The notes under the pieces: model-generated
Seen by the model: the letters and a program-made list of their open reading frames with translations, nothing else
What the model was told of the DNA's origin: nothing
The model's database searches: none
Origin: Stutzerimonas stutzeri
Lineage (GTDB): Bacteria > Pseudomonadota > Gammaproteobacteria > Pseudomonadales > Pseudomonadaceae
Direction: 5' to 3'
DNA length: 64,000 nt
Assembly (NCBI GenBank): GCA_002345575.1
Contig: DDVX01000015.1
Span: 62,001 to 126,000 of the forward strand
In this document: piece after piece, positions 7,933 through 17,074 of the stretch
Layout of the letters: each line of letters opens with the position of its first letter
Position numbering within the stretch: the stretch's first letter is position 1
Position numbers and translations under genes: made by a program

Positions 7933-9460
7933 TTTAGGACGCAGCTTTCTCGCCGCGGTCGAACGCCGCCCGGAGGCGGTGGCGATCAGCGACGGTGCGC
8001 TGAAGAAGACCTATGAGGACTGGTTCGCAGACATCCAGCGCGCCGCTCATGGGCTCGAACGCCTCGGCCTCGGCAAGGGCGACCACCTGGTGGCGGTGAT
8101 GCAGAACCGCTGGCAGATGGCGACGCTGCACTGGGCCTGCCAGTTCAGCGGCATCGTCATGACCCCGCTGAACTGGCGCTGCACGGCGGACGACCTGAAC
8201 TGGTGCCTGGCCGACGCCGACGCCCGCGCGCTGGTGCACGACGACTCCTGCGCCGAGGCGGTGCTCGCCTGCGGAGCCCTACAGATTCCCTGCATCAGCG
8301 TCGGCGACTCGATGGTCGAAGGCGCGCTAAGCTTCGAGCAGCTGTGCGACGAGGCGCCCGGAGAGATCATCCTGCGCGCCGGCCCCGAGGACTGGTCGCT
8401 GATGCTCTACACCTCCGGAACCACCAGCCGGCCCAAGGGTGTTCCGCGCCGGCATCGTGCCGAACGCGCGGCGGCGGTGGCGCACGTAGCGCAGAACCTC
8501 TACGGCCACGAGGAATGCACCCTCGGCGTAATGCCGCTCTACCACACCATGGGCGTGCGCTCGCTGTTGTCGATGACGCTGATCGACGGCCACTTCGTCT
8601 GCGTGCCGAAATTCGACGTCGAGGTCACGCTGGACGCCATCGAACGCGAGAAGATCAGCAATCTCTACCTGGTGCCGACGCTCTATCACATGCTTATCGA
8701 GCATCCGGCGTTCAGTCCCGAGCGGGTCGCCAGCGTGCGCAAAATCGGCTTCGCCGGCGCGGCCATGAGCGACGGCCTGATGCACCGGGTGGAAGCGGCC
8801 TTCCAGCCCGAGCTGTTCGTCAATCATTACGGCAGCTCGGAAATCTACACCTTCACCATCGACCAGAGCGCCGCGCGCAAGCCCGGCTCATCAGGCCGCT
8901 GCGCGCTGAACCAGCGCATCCGCGTGGTCGGCCTCGATGCCCAGTCGCCGGCACAGGTCGCCAGGCCCAATGAGGAAGGCCAGATCATCGCCGACCTGGC
9001 CAGCGACGAGGCCTTCGAGGGCTACTGGAAGCGCCCGGATGTGGACGCCCAGTCGCTGCGCGAAGGCTGGTACTTCACAGGTGACACCGGCTATTTCGAT
9101 GAGGATGGCGACCTGTTCGTCACCGGCCGGGTCGACGATCTGATCATCACCGGCGGCGAGAACGTCAGCCCGGCAGAGATCGAGAACGCGCTGTCGCTGC
9201 ACTCGGCGGTCGAGGAAGTCGCCGTGGTCGGCCTGCCCGACGAGCAGTGGGGCAAGCTTATCGCCGCCTTCATCAAGCTGCGCTACCCGGTCGGCGAAGA
9301 AGAGCTCGATGCTCACTGCGTCGCCTCCGGCCTGGCACGCTTCAAGCGCCCGCGCCGCTACGAATTCATCGAACAGATTCCCAAATCCCCCGTCGGCAAG
9401 ATCCTGCGCCGCGTGCTGGTGGCCCAGTACGGCGAGCTCAAGGCCGCCACCCCCCTATGA
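7925..9460 (+). CDS. hmfD: Acyl-CoA synthetase, predicted 2-furoyl-CoA synthetase (HmfD-like)
   Basis: ATP/AMP-forming ligase of the ANL superfamily that would activate 2-furoate to furoyl-CoA, the first step of the pathway. Motifs are the phosphate-binding loop LYTSGTTSRPKGVP (~residues 160-173), the A5-like YGSSE (~303), the hinge and ATPase region GWYFTGDTGYFDEDG (~380) and the C-terminal lysine region KSPVGKILRR (~490). The 511-residue length is normal. The ATG at 7925 has TTTGGAG upstream. Substrate assignment rests on the operon: it lies between the dehydrogenase subunits and a crotonase-family hydrolase, the hmfABCDE order. A benzoate-type substrate cannot be excluded from sequence alone. 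Confidence 0.7.
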   Translation: MFDLGRSFLAAVERRPEAVAISDGALKKTYEDWFADIQRAAHGLERLGLGKGDHLVAVMQNRWQMATLHWACQFSGIVMTPLNWRCTADDLNWCLADADARALVHDDSCAEAVLACGALQIPCISVGDSMVEGALSFEQLCDEAPGEIILRAGPEDWSLMLYTSGTTSRPKGVPRRHRAERAAAVAHVAQNLYGHEECTLGVMPLYHTMGVRSLLSMTLIDGHFVCVPKFDVEVTLDAIEREKISNLYLVPTLYHMLIEHPAFSPERVASVRKIGFAGAAMSDGLMHRVEAAFQPELFVNHYGSSEIYTFTIDQSAARKPGSSGRCALNQRIRVVGLDAQSPAQVARPNEEGQIIADLASDEAFEGYWKRPDVDAQSLREGWYFTGDTGYFDEDGDLFVTGRVDDLIITGGENVSPAEIENALSLHSAVEEVAVVGLPDEQWGKLIAAFIKLRYPVGEEELDAHCVASGLARFKRPRRYEFIEQIPKSPVGKILRRVLVAQYGELKAATPL

Positions 9461-9474
9461 CAAGAGGAAAGACC

Positions 9475-10278
9475 ATGAACCAAACCACCCCCGAGCAGTT
9501 TCTCGACAAAGAATTCGATGGCTTCACCGTCGAGGTGGACACCTCCCGCGAACGCGCCGACATCATCCTCGGTCGCCCACCCTATAACGTCATCGCCATG
9601 AGCCAGCGCGAGACTCTGCGCCAGGTGTTCGAGGCGCTCGACGCGCATCCTGACGTGCGGGTGATCGTGCTGCGCGCCCAGGGCGAGCACTTCTCCAGCG
9701 GCGGCGACATCAAGGGCTTCCTCGAGGCCTCCCCGGAGCACGTCTCCAAGCTGGCCTGGAACGTCGCCGCTCCGGAGCGCTGCAGTAAGCCGGTGATCGC
9801 CGCCAACCGTGGCTACACCTTCGGCGTCGGCTTGGAGCTGTCGCTGGCCTGCGACTTCCGCATCGCCTCGGAAACCGCGCGCTACGCGCTGCCGGAGCAG
9901 AATCTCGGGCAGATCCCCGGCTCTGGTGGCTCGGCGCGCCTGCAGAAGATGATCGGCATCGCCCGCACCAAGCACATGGTCATGCGCGCCAAGCGGGTCA
10001 GCGGCCAGCAGGCCTACGACTGGGGCTTCGTCACCGAGTGCGTGCCGGACGCCGAGCTGGAACGCACGGTCGACGCGCTGGTCGACGAGCTGCGCCGCTT
10101 CTCACCGCTGGCCCAGCGCACCGCGAAGAAGCTGATCAACGACAACGAAGACGCACCGCTGAAGGTGGCCATCGAGATGGAGGGCCACTGCTACAGCCGG
10201 CTGCGCAGCTCGGCCGACTTCAGAGAAGGTGTCGAGGCGTTCCACGGTAAGCGGCCGGCGATCTTCCGCGGCGAGTGA
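9475..10278 (+). CDS. hmfE: Crotonase-family hydrolase, predicted 2-oxoglutaroyl-CoA hydrolase (HmfE-like)
   Basis: Member of the enoyl-CoA hydratase/isomerase superfamily. In the furoate pathway HmfE releases 2-oxoglutarate and CoA from the ring-opened product of 5-hydroxyfuroyl-CoA, feeding the TCA cycle. The oxyanion-hole segments are visible (FSSGGDIKGF near residue 80; the CDFRIAS and PGSGGSARL region near 120-160). The 267 residues fit the family. ATG 9475 follows AAGAGGAAAG with good spacing, 14 bp after hmfD; earlier in-frame codons overlap hmfD and lack such a site. It ends the core operon. A general enoyl-CoA hydratase is the alternative. Confidence 0.7.
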   Translation: MNQTTPEQFLDKEFDGFTVEVDTSRERADIILGRPPYNVIAMSQRETLRQVFEALDAHPDVRVIVLRAQGEHFSSGGDIKGFLEASPEHVSKLAWNVAAPERCSKPVIAANRGYTFGVGLELSLACDFRIASETARYALPEQNLGQIPGSGGSARLQKMIGIARTKHMVMRAKRVSGQQAYDWGFVTECVPDAELERTVDALVDELRRFSPLAQRTAKKLINDNEDAPLKVAIEMEGHCYSRLRSSADFREGVEAFHGKRPAIFRGE

Positions 10279-10307
10279 TGCCGCGCGATAGAACGCCATT
10301 TACACGC

Positions 10308-10330
10308 GTGCCGCCCACCACGGGCGGCAC
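10308..10330 (+). terminator. Stem-loop between hmfE and the BenE-like permease
   Basis: Perfect 9-bp stem GTGCCGCCC/GGGCGGCAC with a 5-nt loop, 30 bp after the hmfE stop. No T-run follows, so it may be a processing or stabilising element within the operon rather than a terminator. Confidence 0.5.
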
Positions 10331-10374
10331 ACTGCGAACGACCGGACGCGAACAACAACAAGCAAAGGCGTGCC

Positions 10375-11613
10375 ATGACCCAGAACCTGTTCCATCCAGC
10401 AGCCGACACCCCGCCTACCTCCGGCGAACCCAGGCTGCGCCAGGCGTTCAACTCCAGATCCATTAGCGCCGGGGTGGTCGCCGCCCTGTTCGGCTGCACC
10501 GGCCCGGCCTTGGTGGTGATCAACGCTGCCGAAGCCGGCCGTCTGAGCAACGCGCAAACAGTGGCCTGGCTGTTCGCCATCTACGTGCTCGGCGGGCTCA
10601 TCAGCCTGTTCTTGGCGTTGCGCTACCGCCAGCCTATCTGTGGTGCTTATACCATTCCCGGCGCTGCGATTCTTTCTGCGTCGCTCACGGTTATCCCCTT
10701 CAGCGATGCGCTCGGCGCCTTCATCATGAGTGGCGTGCTGGTCTTCGTGCTCGGCGTCACTGGACTGATCGGCCGGCTGATGCACTGGCTGCCGATGCCG
10801 ATCGTGATGGCGATGATCGCTGGCGCGATGATCCGCTTCGCCACCGGCGCGGTCGATGCCGTCGTCAGTGCGCCACTGATGGCCGGCGCCGCGGCGCTGA
10901 GCTTCTTCCTGATCCCCCGCTTTTCGCGCTCGGTGCCGCCGGTGCTGGTCGCCGGCGTGGTCGGGCTGGTACTAGCCTATGCGCTTGGGCAATTGCAGCC
11001 GGCCGATGTGAACATTGCCTGGGTGATGCCGGTGCTCACCATGCCGACCTTCTCGATCGATGCCTTCCTGGCCATCACCATCCCGCTCACGGCGCTGGTG
11101 ATCGGCGCGGAGAACGCCCAGGCCACCGGCGTGCTGATGACCGAAGGGTATCGCCCGCCGGTCAACGCGATGACTGTCATCAGCGGCATCGGCGGCGTGC
11201 TGGCCGGTCTGCTGGGGGGCCACAACGCCAATATCGCCGGGCCGATGACCGCGATCTGTTCATCCGAGCAGGCCGGAGACGATCCGCGCTTGCGTTATGG
11301 CGCGGCGCTGGTAAACGGCGTGCTGTTTGCCCTCTTCGGCCTGTTTGCCGGTCTCGCGGTGCCGTTCATCCTGGCTTTCCCGAAGGCGTTGATCGTGGTG
11401 GTGGCCGGTCTGGCCATGATCGGAGTGCTGCTCGGCGCGCTGCAGCAGGCCTTCCAGAAGGGCGGCGACTGCCAGATCGGAGCCTTTGTGGCGCTGGCAG
11501 TGGCGATGAGCCAGTTCACCCTGCTGGGCATCAGCTCACCGTTCTGGGCGCTGCTGTTCGGCGTCGCGGTGTCCTGGTTGCTTGGGGAGTTGCGCCGTGA
11601 GCGGACCACCTAG
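10375..11613 (+). CDS. BenE-family proton symporter (predicted aromatic/furan acid uptake)
   Basis: Inner-membrane permease of the benzoate:H+ symporter family (BenE). About ten to twelve hydrophobic segments fill the 412 residues; family-like text includes GCTGPALVVINAA, YTIPGAAIL and NAQATGVL. It follows hmfE by 96 bp and precedes an OprD porin, so it probably brings furoate or a related acid across the inner membrane; no benABCD genes are present here. The leader has AACAACAACAA at 10351-10361, a good Crc/Hfq-type motif overlapping the ribosome-binding region (AAAGG at 10364). Confidence 0.82.
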   Translation: MTQNLFHPAADTPPTSGEPRLRQAFNSRSISAGVVAALFGCTGPALVVINAAEAGRLSNAQTVAWLFAIYVLGGLISLFLALRYRQPICGAYTIPGAAILSASLTVIPFSDALGAFIMSGVLVFVLGVTGLIGRLMHWLPMPIVMAMIAGAMIRFATGAVDAVVSAPLMAGAAALSFFLIPRFSRSVPPVLVAGVVGLVLAYALGQLQPADVNIAWVMPVLTMPTFSIDAFLAITIPLTALVIGAENAQATGVLMTEGYRPPVNAMTVISGIGGVLAGLLGGHNANIAGPMTAICSSEQAGDDPRLRYGAALVNGVLFALFGLFAGLAVPFILAFPKALIVVVAGLAMIGVLLGALQQAFQKGGDCQIGAFVALAVAMSQFTLLGISSPFWALLFGVAVSWLLGELRRERTT

Positions 11614-11753
11614 AGTCGCGTTGCCGTCGGCCAGTAATGACGAACCGCGCAATTAGATGCTGTGTTCCAAAAGCGTTCCCACTGCCACATGGGGTCTGCA
11701 AGAGGCCCGTGGGGGCTTGCATAAAAAATCTAATAAGAAGAGAGCTTACAACA

Positions 11754-13040
11754 ATGACCTTTACTTTAACTCGCCCACACAAACCCACCCATAGCCTGTT
11801 CTACACCGTTGTGCTGCTGGGGTTACCGTTCCAGATTTCGGCTGCTGACAACGATTTTTTCAATGACGCCACGGCGACCCTACAAGCGCGCAATTACTAC
11901 TTCAGCCGGGATTTCTCCGACATTGTCGGGGCGAACCAACAGTCAAAGTCTGAGGAGTGGGCGCATGGCTTCATCCTCAACGTCAAATCCGGCTACACAC
12001 CGGGCTCGCTCGGTTTCGGCGTCGATGTGCTCGGTCAACTTGGCTTCAAACTCGACAGTAGCAGTAGCCGCGTCAATACCGGCCTGCTGCCGACCGGCAG
12101 TGATGGCAAGGCCGCAGACAACTTCGGCCGCATCGGCGCCGCGCTGAAGGCACGGCTATCTAAGACCGAACTGAAGATCGGCGAGCTTACTCCGAATCTG
12201 CCGGTACTGACCTTCAGCGACATTCGCCTACTGCCACCGACCTACCAAGGCGCCAGCCTCGTCTCTCAGGAAATCGATGGCCTGACCCTGCAAGCCGGCC
12301 AGTTCCATTCCGGCAGCGTGCTCAACGAAGCCGGTGACGGCAAGATGCGAGCGAAGCTTGGGCATGTGGCGCAATTGGGCGGCGATGCGGAAACGGATCG
12401 ATTCAACTATATCGGTGCCGACTATGCCTTCAACGACAAGCGCACTTCCGCAGGCGTCTGGTACGCGCAGCTGAAGGATATCTATAACCAGCGGTTCTAC
12501 AGCATCAAACACAGTGAGCCGGTGGGCGACTGGGTGTTCGGCGCCAATCTCGGTTTTTACGATTCGAAGGAGGATGGTGACCGGTTGCTGGGCGACATTG
12601 ACAACCGGGCGCTGTTTACGATGCTGTCCGCCAAGCGCGGTGGCCACACCGTTTCCGTCGGTTACCAGGCGATGTTCGGCGATGACGCTTTCCCGCGGGT
12701 GTTCAACAACGTCAGCCCGCTGGGCAACGAGGTGCCCACCTACGAGTTTGCCGGCGCGGACGAGCGCTCTTGGCAGGTAAGGCATGACTTCGACTTCTCC
12801 GCTATTGGCATTCCGGGTCTGGTTTCCACGGTGCGCTATATCCGTGGCAACAATGTCGACACCGGCGGTGGCTTCGAGGGCGAGGAGTGGGAGCGCGACC
12901 TGGATCTCGGCTATACCTTCCAAACCGGTGCCCTCAAGGGTTTCGGCGTACGTGTGCGCAACGTCACGGCGCGCTCCAACTACCGCACCGATATCGATGA
13001 AAACCGGCTGATCCTCAACTACACGCTGACGTTATTTTGA
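11754..13040 (+). CDS. OprD-family outer-membrane porin
   Basis: Substrate-selective 18-strand porin; BenF/OpdK-like members take up aromatic carboxylates. The N-terminus has a signal peptide ending near SAA-D, and the mature start FFNDATATLQARNYYFSRDF is typical of OprD proteins. The C-terminus ends in aromatic Phe (LTLF), as needed for outer-membrane insertion. The ATG at 11754 was chosen over earlier in-frame codons because AAGAGAG precedes it and the signal peptide starts there. With the BenE-like permease upstream it forms a plausible two-membrane uptake route for the furan acid. A GGCC...GGCC-TTTT sequence at ~13072-13092 may be a weak terminator. Confidence 0.88.
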   Translation: MTFTLTRPHKPTHSLFYTVVLLGLPFQISAADNDFFNDATATLQARNYYFSRDFSDIVGANQQSKSEEWAHGFILNVKSGYTPGSLGFGVDVLGQLGFKLDSSSSRVNTGLLPTGSDGKAADNFGRIGAALKARLSKTELKIGELTPNLPVLTFSDIRLLPPTYQGASLVSQEIDGLTLQAGQFHSGSVLNEAGDGKMRAKLGHVAQLGGDAETDRFNYIGADYAFNDKRTSAGVWYAQLKDIYNQRFYSIKHSEPVGDWVFGANLGFYDSKEDGDRLLGDIDNRALFTMLSAKRGGHTVSVGYQAMFGDDAFPRVFNNVSPLGNEVPTYEFAGADERSWQVRHDFDFSAIGIPGLVSTVRYIRGNNVDTGGGFEGEEWERDLDLGYTFQTGALKGFGVRVRNVTARSNYRTDIDENRLILNYTLTLF

Positions 13041-13121
13041 GCCTTTCCTTATGCCCAGGTGATGGCTTGGCCTACTCTCGCGGCCTTTTCTAATGTTCGT
13101 CCGGCAGGGCGCAACTCACTT

Positions 13122-13687
13122 AGGGAAGGTCTGAAAAAGACTTTCCTCACCTGGTGAAATACGTCGATCCCCGTTGCCCGAGTATCCCGATGAAGCAGAT
13201 GACCTTCGCCGACACCGGGTACGCCGGCAAGCGCAAGCAGACCCGTAAGGAGTTGTTCCTGATCGAGATGGATCAGGTAGTGCCGTGGAAGGGCTTGGTT
13301 GCCCTGATCAAGCCGTACTATCCCAAGGATGAAGGTGGTCGCCCGGCGTATCCGTTGATGGCGATGCTGCGCGTTCATCTAATGCAGAACTGGTTTGGCT
13401 ACAGCGACCCGGCGATGGAGAGGTGGTCTGGCAGATCGCTGCCCGCCGCAGTACGTATAAGAAGCTGGATAAGCGCAGCGCTCTGTACAAAGCCAAGCGC
13501 AAGATCGAGAAGGCCAAGGCGCAGGTACGCGCCAAGGCCGAACACCCGTTCCGGGTGATCAAGGCCAGTTTGGTTACACCAAGGTGCGCTTCCGTGGTCT
13601 GGCCAAGAACACCGCGCAACTGGTTACCCTGTTTGCTCTGTCAAAAAACAGTCGGCCAGAAATACAGGACTACTTCAGACCATCCCT
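13122..13687 (+). mobile_element. Degenerate IS5-family insertion sequence (internally deleted)
   Basis: Terminal inverted repeats AGGGAAGGTCTGAA (13122-13135) and TTCAGACCATCCCT (13674-13687) match except at one position. Between them is an IS5-type transposase in pieces: N-terminus MKQMTFADTGYAGKRKQTRKELF from ~13191 to SDPAMERW near 13425, then a jump of more than 100 codons to the C-terminal MVWQIAARRSTYKK and AEHPFRVIK, followed by frameshifts. Full-length relatives are roughly twice this size. The element cannot make transposase. It marks the boundary between the first furan block and the TRAP region. I could not identify a clean target duplication. Confidence 0.8.
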
Positions 13688-13830
13688 AGAGCAGCGCCTG
13701 ATGGCGTGTATCAAAATTTGTTAATGGCCAGGCGCTTCGACAGGCTCATAAGATGAACCTGACGAATCGCTCCAGTGCCTGTCACCGGAGCCGCTGGACA
13801 AACCGAAAAAAACAACAACGGTGAACCATC

Positions 13831-13947
13831 ATGTCTATGTCTAACCACCCTACCCTTGGGTTCGTGCCTCGCCTTGCCTCCAGCGCCCCGCTGATGACGA
13901 CCGAGCGGCCGCATGCGCCGCCCTTGCACCCCACCGAAGGCATCTGA
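13831..13947 (+). CDS. Short ORF, possible truncated 5' end of a lost gene
   Basis: Thirty-eight residues, MSMSNHPTLGFVPRLASSAP then a proline-rich tail, ending in TGA. I do not recognise it. It starts after AACAACAA (13811-13818), a Crc/Hfq-like leader motif seen at other catabolic genes here, suggesting a real translation start whose body has been deleted. It lies between the IS relic and the TRAP permease. The rest of 13688-14027 shows no other gene. Confidence 0.25.
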   Translation: MSMSNHPTLGFVPRLASSAPLMTTERPHAPPLHPTEGI

Positions 13948-14027
13948 CTGCGTACGCCCGCACGGTCGCCGTGCAGCGCAGCCTTCCCGGCTCCGGCCCC
14001 GGTCCTCACCCAATACGGTAGACGATC

Positions 14028-15989
14028 ATGAAAAATCTTGCCAACCCCGCCTCGTTCGTCGCGCTCTGCTGGGCGGCCTTCCAGATCCACATGGTGTATG
14101 GCACGCCGCTGGATCTGATAGTCGCGGTACCTATTCACGTCATGTTCGGCGTGGTGCTTACGTTCATCACCCATCCGCTGCGCCAGGGTAGCCAGGGCTC
14201 ACTATCGCTCGTTCGCGCCTCCGACTACCTGCTGGCAGCGATCGCGACGGCCATCGCCGCGTATTACCTGTTTAACGCGGACCGGCTGATCTCACGCATT
14301 GCCATGGTCGATCTGCTGGAAAGATGGGACTTCATTGTCGGCATCGCAACGATCGTCCTGGTGATCGAGGCAGTACGTCGGTCCCTGGGAATGGGCTTGA
14401 CGGTGGTGATCCTGGTATTCCTCGGCTACCAGTTCATCGGCCCCGCGTTACGCGATCTGCCGATGTTGAGCATCATTGGTCACGGTGGTGAACCGACCAT
14501 GTTGTTCCTCGAGACCTTCATCGATCTGCAAACCATGCAGAACGAAGGTGTGTTCGGTATTCCGAGCATCGTGTCCTACAACCAGGTGTTCTACTTCCTG
14601 TTGTTCGGCGCATTCCTCCAGCTGTTTGGTGGCGGCCAGCTGTTCATGGACATGTCTGTGCTGTTGGTGGGACGTTTCCGTGGCGGCATGGCCAAGGTAT
14701 CCATTGTCTCTTCGACCCTGTTCGGCGCAGTGAGTGGCAGTGCCACCGCCAACGCGGCGGTGATGGGCATGTTCACCATTCCGGCGATGAAGAAGTCGGG
14801 CATGAGTTCCGAAGAGTCCGCTGCGGTCGAGGCCGCATCGTCAACCGGCGGGCAGTTGATGCCACCGGTCATGGGCGCCGCGGCCTTTCTGATCGCGCAA
14901 TTCATGGGCATTCCTTACGCACAGGTCGCTATCGCCGCGCTAATTCCCGCACTGCTGTTCTATGTTGCGCTGTACTTTGTGGTGGATCTGCTGGCCCGTC
15001 GCAAGGGCCTGACGGCGCTCAAGCTGGGTGAGATGGATGCTAGCTGGGCCAGTGTGTTCAAGCGCCTTTACCTGTTCATTCCCGTGGTCATGCTGGTCTA
15101 CCAGATCATGGCCGGGCGCGCCTTGAGCTCGGCAACGCTGGAAGCCATCTGGGTCACGATAGTCTTCGGCCTGATCACCCGTATCTGGGGTGGTTTCAGC
15201 GCCGAGGGGGTGAGGGGCGCGGTCAAGGCCACAACCAACGTGTTCGTCGATTCGCTGAAGGCGCTGGATTCCGGTTCGCGCGGCGCTATTGCCGTGGCCA
15301 TCCCGTGCGCGGGCGCAGGCATCGTCGTCGGTATCGCGTCGATGACCAACCTGGGCCTGACCTTCGGCTCGTTCGTCACCGCGCTGTCAGGCGGCATGCT
15401 CGTCCCGGCCCTGCTGCTGGTGATGCTCATGGTAATCGTCATGGGCATGGGCATGCCGACCACCGCCGCTTACATCATGGGCGCAATCCTGGCCATCCCG
15501 GCGCTGGACAAGCTTGGGATCCCGGCATTGTCTTCGCACTTCTTCGTGCTCTACTTTGCCGCCCTGTCGATGGTCACGCCGCCCGTGGCGCTCGCAGCCT
15601 TCGTGGCGGGGGGTATCGCCAAGGCCAACATATGGAAGACCGGCTGGATCGCGTTCCGCTATAGCCTGGCGGGCTTCCTGGTGGCCTACGCCTTCGTCTT
15701 CAGCCCGGCGCTGCTTTTGCAGGGCGAATGGACCGAAATCGTTCCCGCAGTGATCACCGCGATCATCGGCTGCTATGCCCTGGCAGGCTGCGTGGCGGGC
15801 TATCTGCGGGCCAGAAACACACTGCTCGAGTCGTTCCTGCTGTTCGTCGCTGCCGCCGCGCTGATTGCGCCGGTAATCAAGGCATCGCTCGCAGGTCTGG
15901 TTCTGTTGGCCCTGGTATGGGCCTGGCAGGTCCGCAAGACCAAGGCCGCCGCCTCCAGTAACGCCCTGATGGAAAGCTCCAGAGCTTGA
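14028..15989 (+). CDS. TRAP transporter fused (small+large) permease, TAXI type
   Basis: Inner-membrane permease in which DctQ-like and DctM-like parts are one 653-residue protein, as in TAXI-TRAP systems. It couples ion gradients to uptake of a substrate delivered by the periplasmic binding protein encoded next. The first ~200 residues hold the small-subunit-like helices; the rest carries the DctM family features (FGAVSGSATANAAVMG, STGGQLMPPVMGAAAFL, MGMGMPTTAAYIM). The alternating hydrophobic segments fit ~16-18 helices. The ATG at 14028 is close to the end of the leader and is followed by MKNLANP. The substrate is not readable; the linked thiamine enzyme suggests a 2-oxo or other organic acid. 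Confidence 0.88.
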   Translation: MKNLANPASFVALCWAAFQIHMVYGTPLDLIVAVPIHVMFGVVLTFITHPLRQGSQGSLSLVRASDYLLAAIATAIAAYYLFNADRLISRIAMVDLLERWDFIVGIATIVLVIEAVRRSLGMGLTVVILVFLGYQFIGPALRDLPMLSIIGHGGEPTMLFLETFIDLQTMQNEGVFGIPSIVSYNQVFYFLLFGAFLQLFGGGQLFMDMSVLLVGRFRGGMAKVSIVSSTLFGAVSGSATANAAVMGMFTIPAMKKSGMSSEESAAVEAASSTGGQLMPPVMGAAAFLIAQFMGIPYAQVAIAALIPALLFYVALYFVVDLLARRKGLTALKLGEMDASWASVFKRLYLFIPVVMLVYQIMAGRALSSATLEAIWVTIVFGLITRIWGGFSAEGVRGAVKATTNVFVDSLKALDSGSRGAIAVAIPCAGAGIVVGIASMTNLGLTFGSFVTALSGGMLVPALLLVMLMVIVMGMGMPTTAAYIMGAILAIPALDKLGIPALSSHFFVLYFAALSMVTPPVALAAFVAGGIAKANIWKTGWIAFRYSLAGFLVAYAFVFSPALLLQGEWTEIVPAVITAIIGCYALAGCVAGYLRARNTLLESFLLFVAAAALIAPVIKASLAGLVLLALVWAWQVRKTKAAASSNALMESSRA

Positions 15990-15995
15990 TGCAAC

Positions 15996-16018
15996 GCCGG
16001 ACAGCTCAACTGTCCGGC
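15996..16018 (+). terminator. Stem-loop between TRAP permease and binding-protein genes
   Basis: Perfect 9-bp stem GCCGGACAG/CTGTCCGGC with a 5-nt loop, directly after the permease stop. No T-run follows. Such hairpins often set the ratio of binding protein to permease mRNA. Confidence 0.5.
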
Positions 16019-16047
16019 AAACGTTTACCCAAAAAGAGAACAAGAAA

Positions 16048-17043
16048 ATGATCAAAGCATTCAAGAAACACGCACTGCCCTTCATCCTCGGCAGCACCCT
16101 CGCCTTGTCCGGCACAGCCTTCGCCGCTGACCCGGTAAACGTCAAATTCGCTGCCGGGCCGACCGGCACCACCTGGTACGCCTACGCAGGCTCCCTGCGT
16201 ACCGAGTTGCTCGAAGGCCTGCCGCAGGGTTCGACTGTCGACATCCTCGGCACACCCATGGCCATCGCAAATACCAAGCTGCTGGCCGCCAAGCGCTCGG
16301 ACATCGGCTTGATTTTCCCGCCGGTCGCCTCCTGGGCGGTGCAGGGCTTCGGGCCGTTCGACAAGAAGATAGACAACGTGCTCGGCCTGGTCGGCGGCCT
16401 CGATCAGTATTACCAGCGCATCACCGTGCAGAAAGACAGCCCCATCACCTCCATCGCAGAGATAAAGGAGAAAAAACTTGCCGTGCGTATCGGTACCGGC
16501 CCGCAGGGCAGTCTGAACGAGTACATCAGTAAACTGATACTCGAAGCCAACGGCCTGACCTACGAGGACATCGAGGCCTTTGGTGGCAGCATCAGCAAGT
16601 CCAGCCTGAGCATTCTGCAGGACCAGTTCGGCGACAAGCAGATCGACATGATCATCGGCATCACCACGGACGGGCACCCGAACACCGCCCAGCTGTCGAT
16701 CGCTCCCGGCCAGCGCTTCCTCAGCCTGAGCGACGAGGCCATAGTGAACCTCGAAAAATACGGCTTCGTGCGCACCACCATGCCCGCCAACATGTTTGAA
16801 GATCAGACCGAGGCGGTAGAGGGCGTGGGCTTCAGCACGTCGCTGTATGCCAATGCGTCGGTGTCCGAGGAAGATGCCTATCAGATCACCAAGACGCTCA
16901 TGGAGCGCCGTGAAAATCTCAAGCGCTCGTTCGGCTCGATGAAAGGCTGGACCGCTGAAGGCTCGGCCGCCGCCATCAACCTGGCCACGCCGCTGCACCC
17001 GGGCGCAAAGAAATACTATGAGGAAGCAGGGCTGCTTAAGTAA
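16048..17043 (+). CDS. TAXI-family TRAP solute-binding protein
   Basis: Periplasmic substrate receptor for the adjacent fused TRAP permease. A signal peptide (basic MIKAFKKH, hydrophobic core, cleavage near AFA-AD) is followed by FAAGPTGTTWYAYAG, the typical TAXI opening that contacts the ligand, and the later QGSLNEYIS and DMIIGITTDGHPN segments. The 331 residues fit. The ribosome-binding region AAAAAGAGAACAAGAAA also reads as an AAnAAnAA Crc/Hfq-type motif (16039-16046). It is located 58 bp after the permease and 31 bp before the thiamine-dependent enzyme, so a three-gene operon is likely. Confidence 0.88.
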   Translation: MIKAFKKHALPFILGSTLALSGTAFAADPVNVKFAAGPTGTTWYAYAGSLRTELLEGLPQGSTVDILGTPMAIANTKLLAAKRSDIGLIFPPVASWAVQGFGPFDKKIDNVLGLVGGLDQYYQRITVQKDSPITSIAEIKEKKLAVRIGTGPQGSLNEYISKLILEANGLTYEDIEAFGGSISKSSLSILQDQFGDKQIDMIIGITTDGHPNTAQLSIAPGQRFLSLSDEAIVNLEKYGFVRTTMPANMFEDQTEAVEGVGFSTSLYANASVSEEDAYQITKTLMERRENLKRSFGSMKGWTAEGSAAAINLATPLHPGAKKYYEEAGLLK

Positions 17044-17074
17044 GCCACGCCCACCGCCTTGCAGGAGCGATTGA

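Noticed and set aside
10375..13040. Benzoate catabolic locus (BenE and BenF)
   Set aside because: No benABCD or catechol genes are present; the transporter family alone does not prove benzoate.
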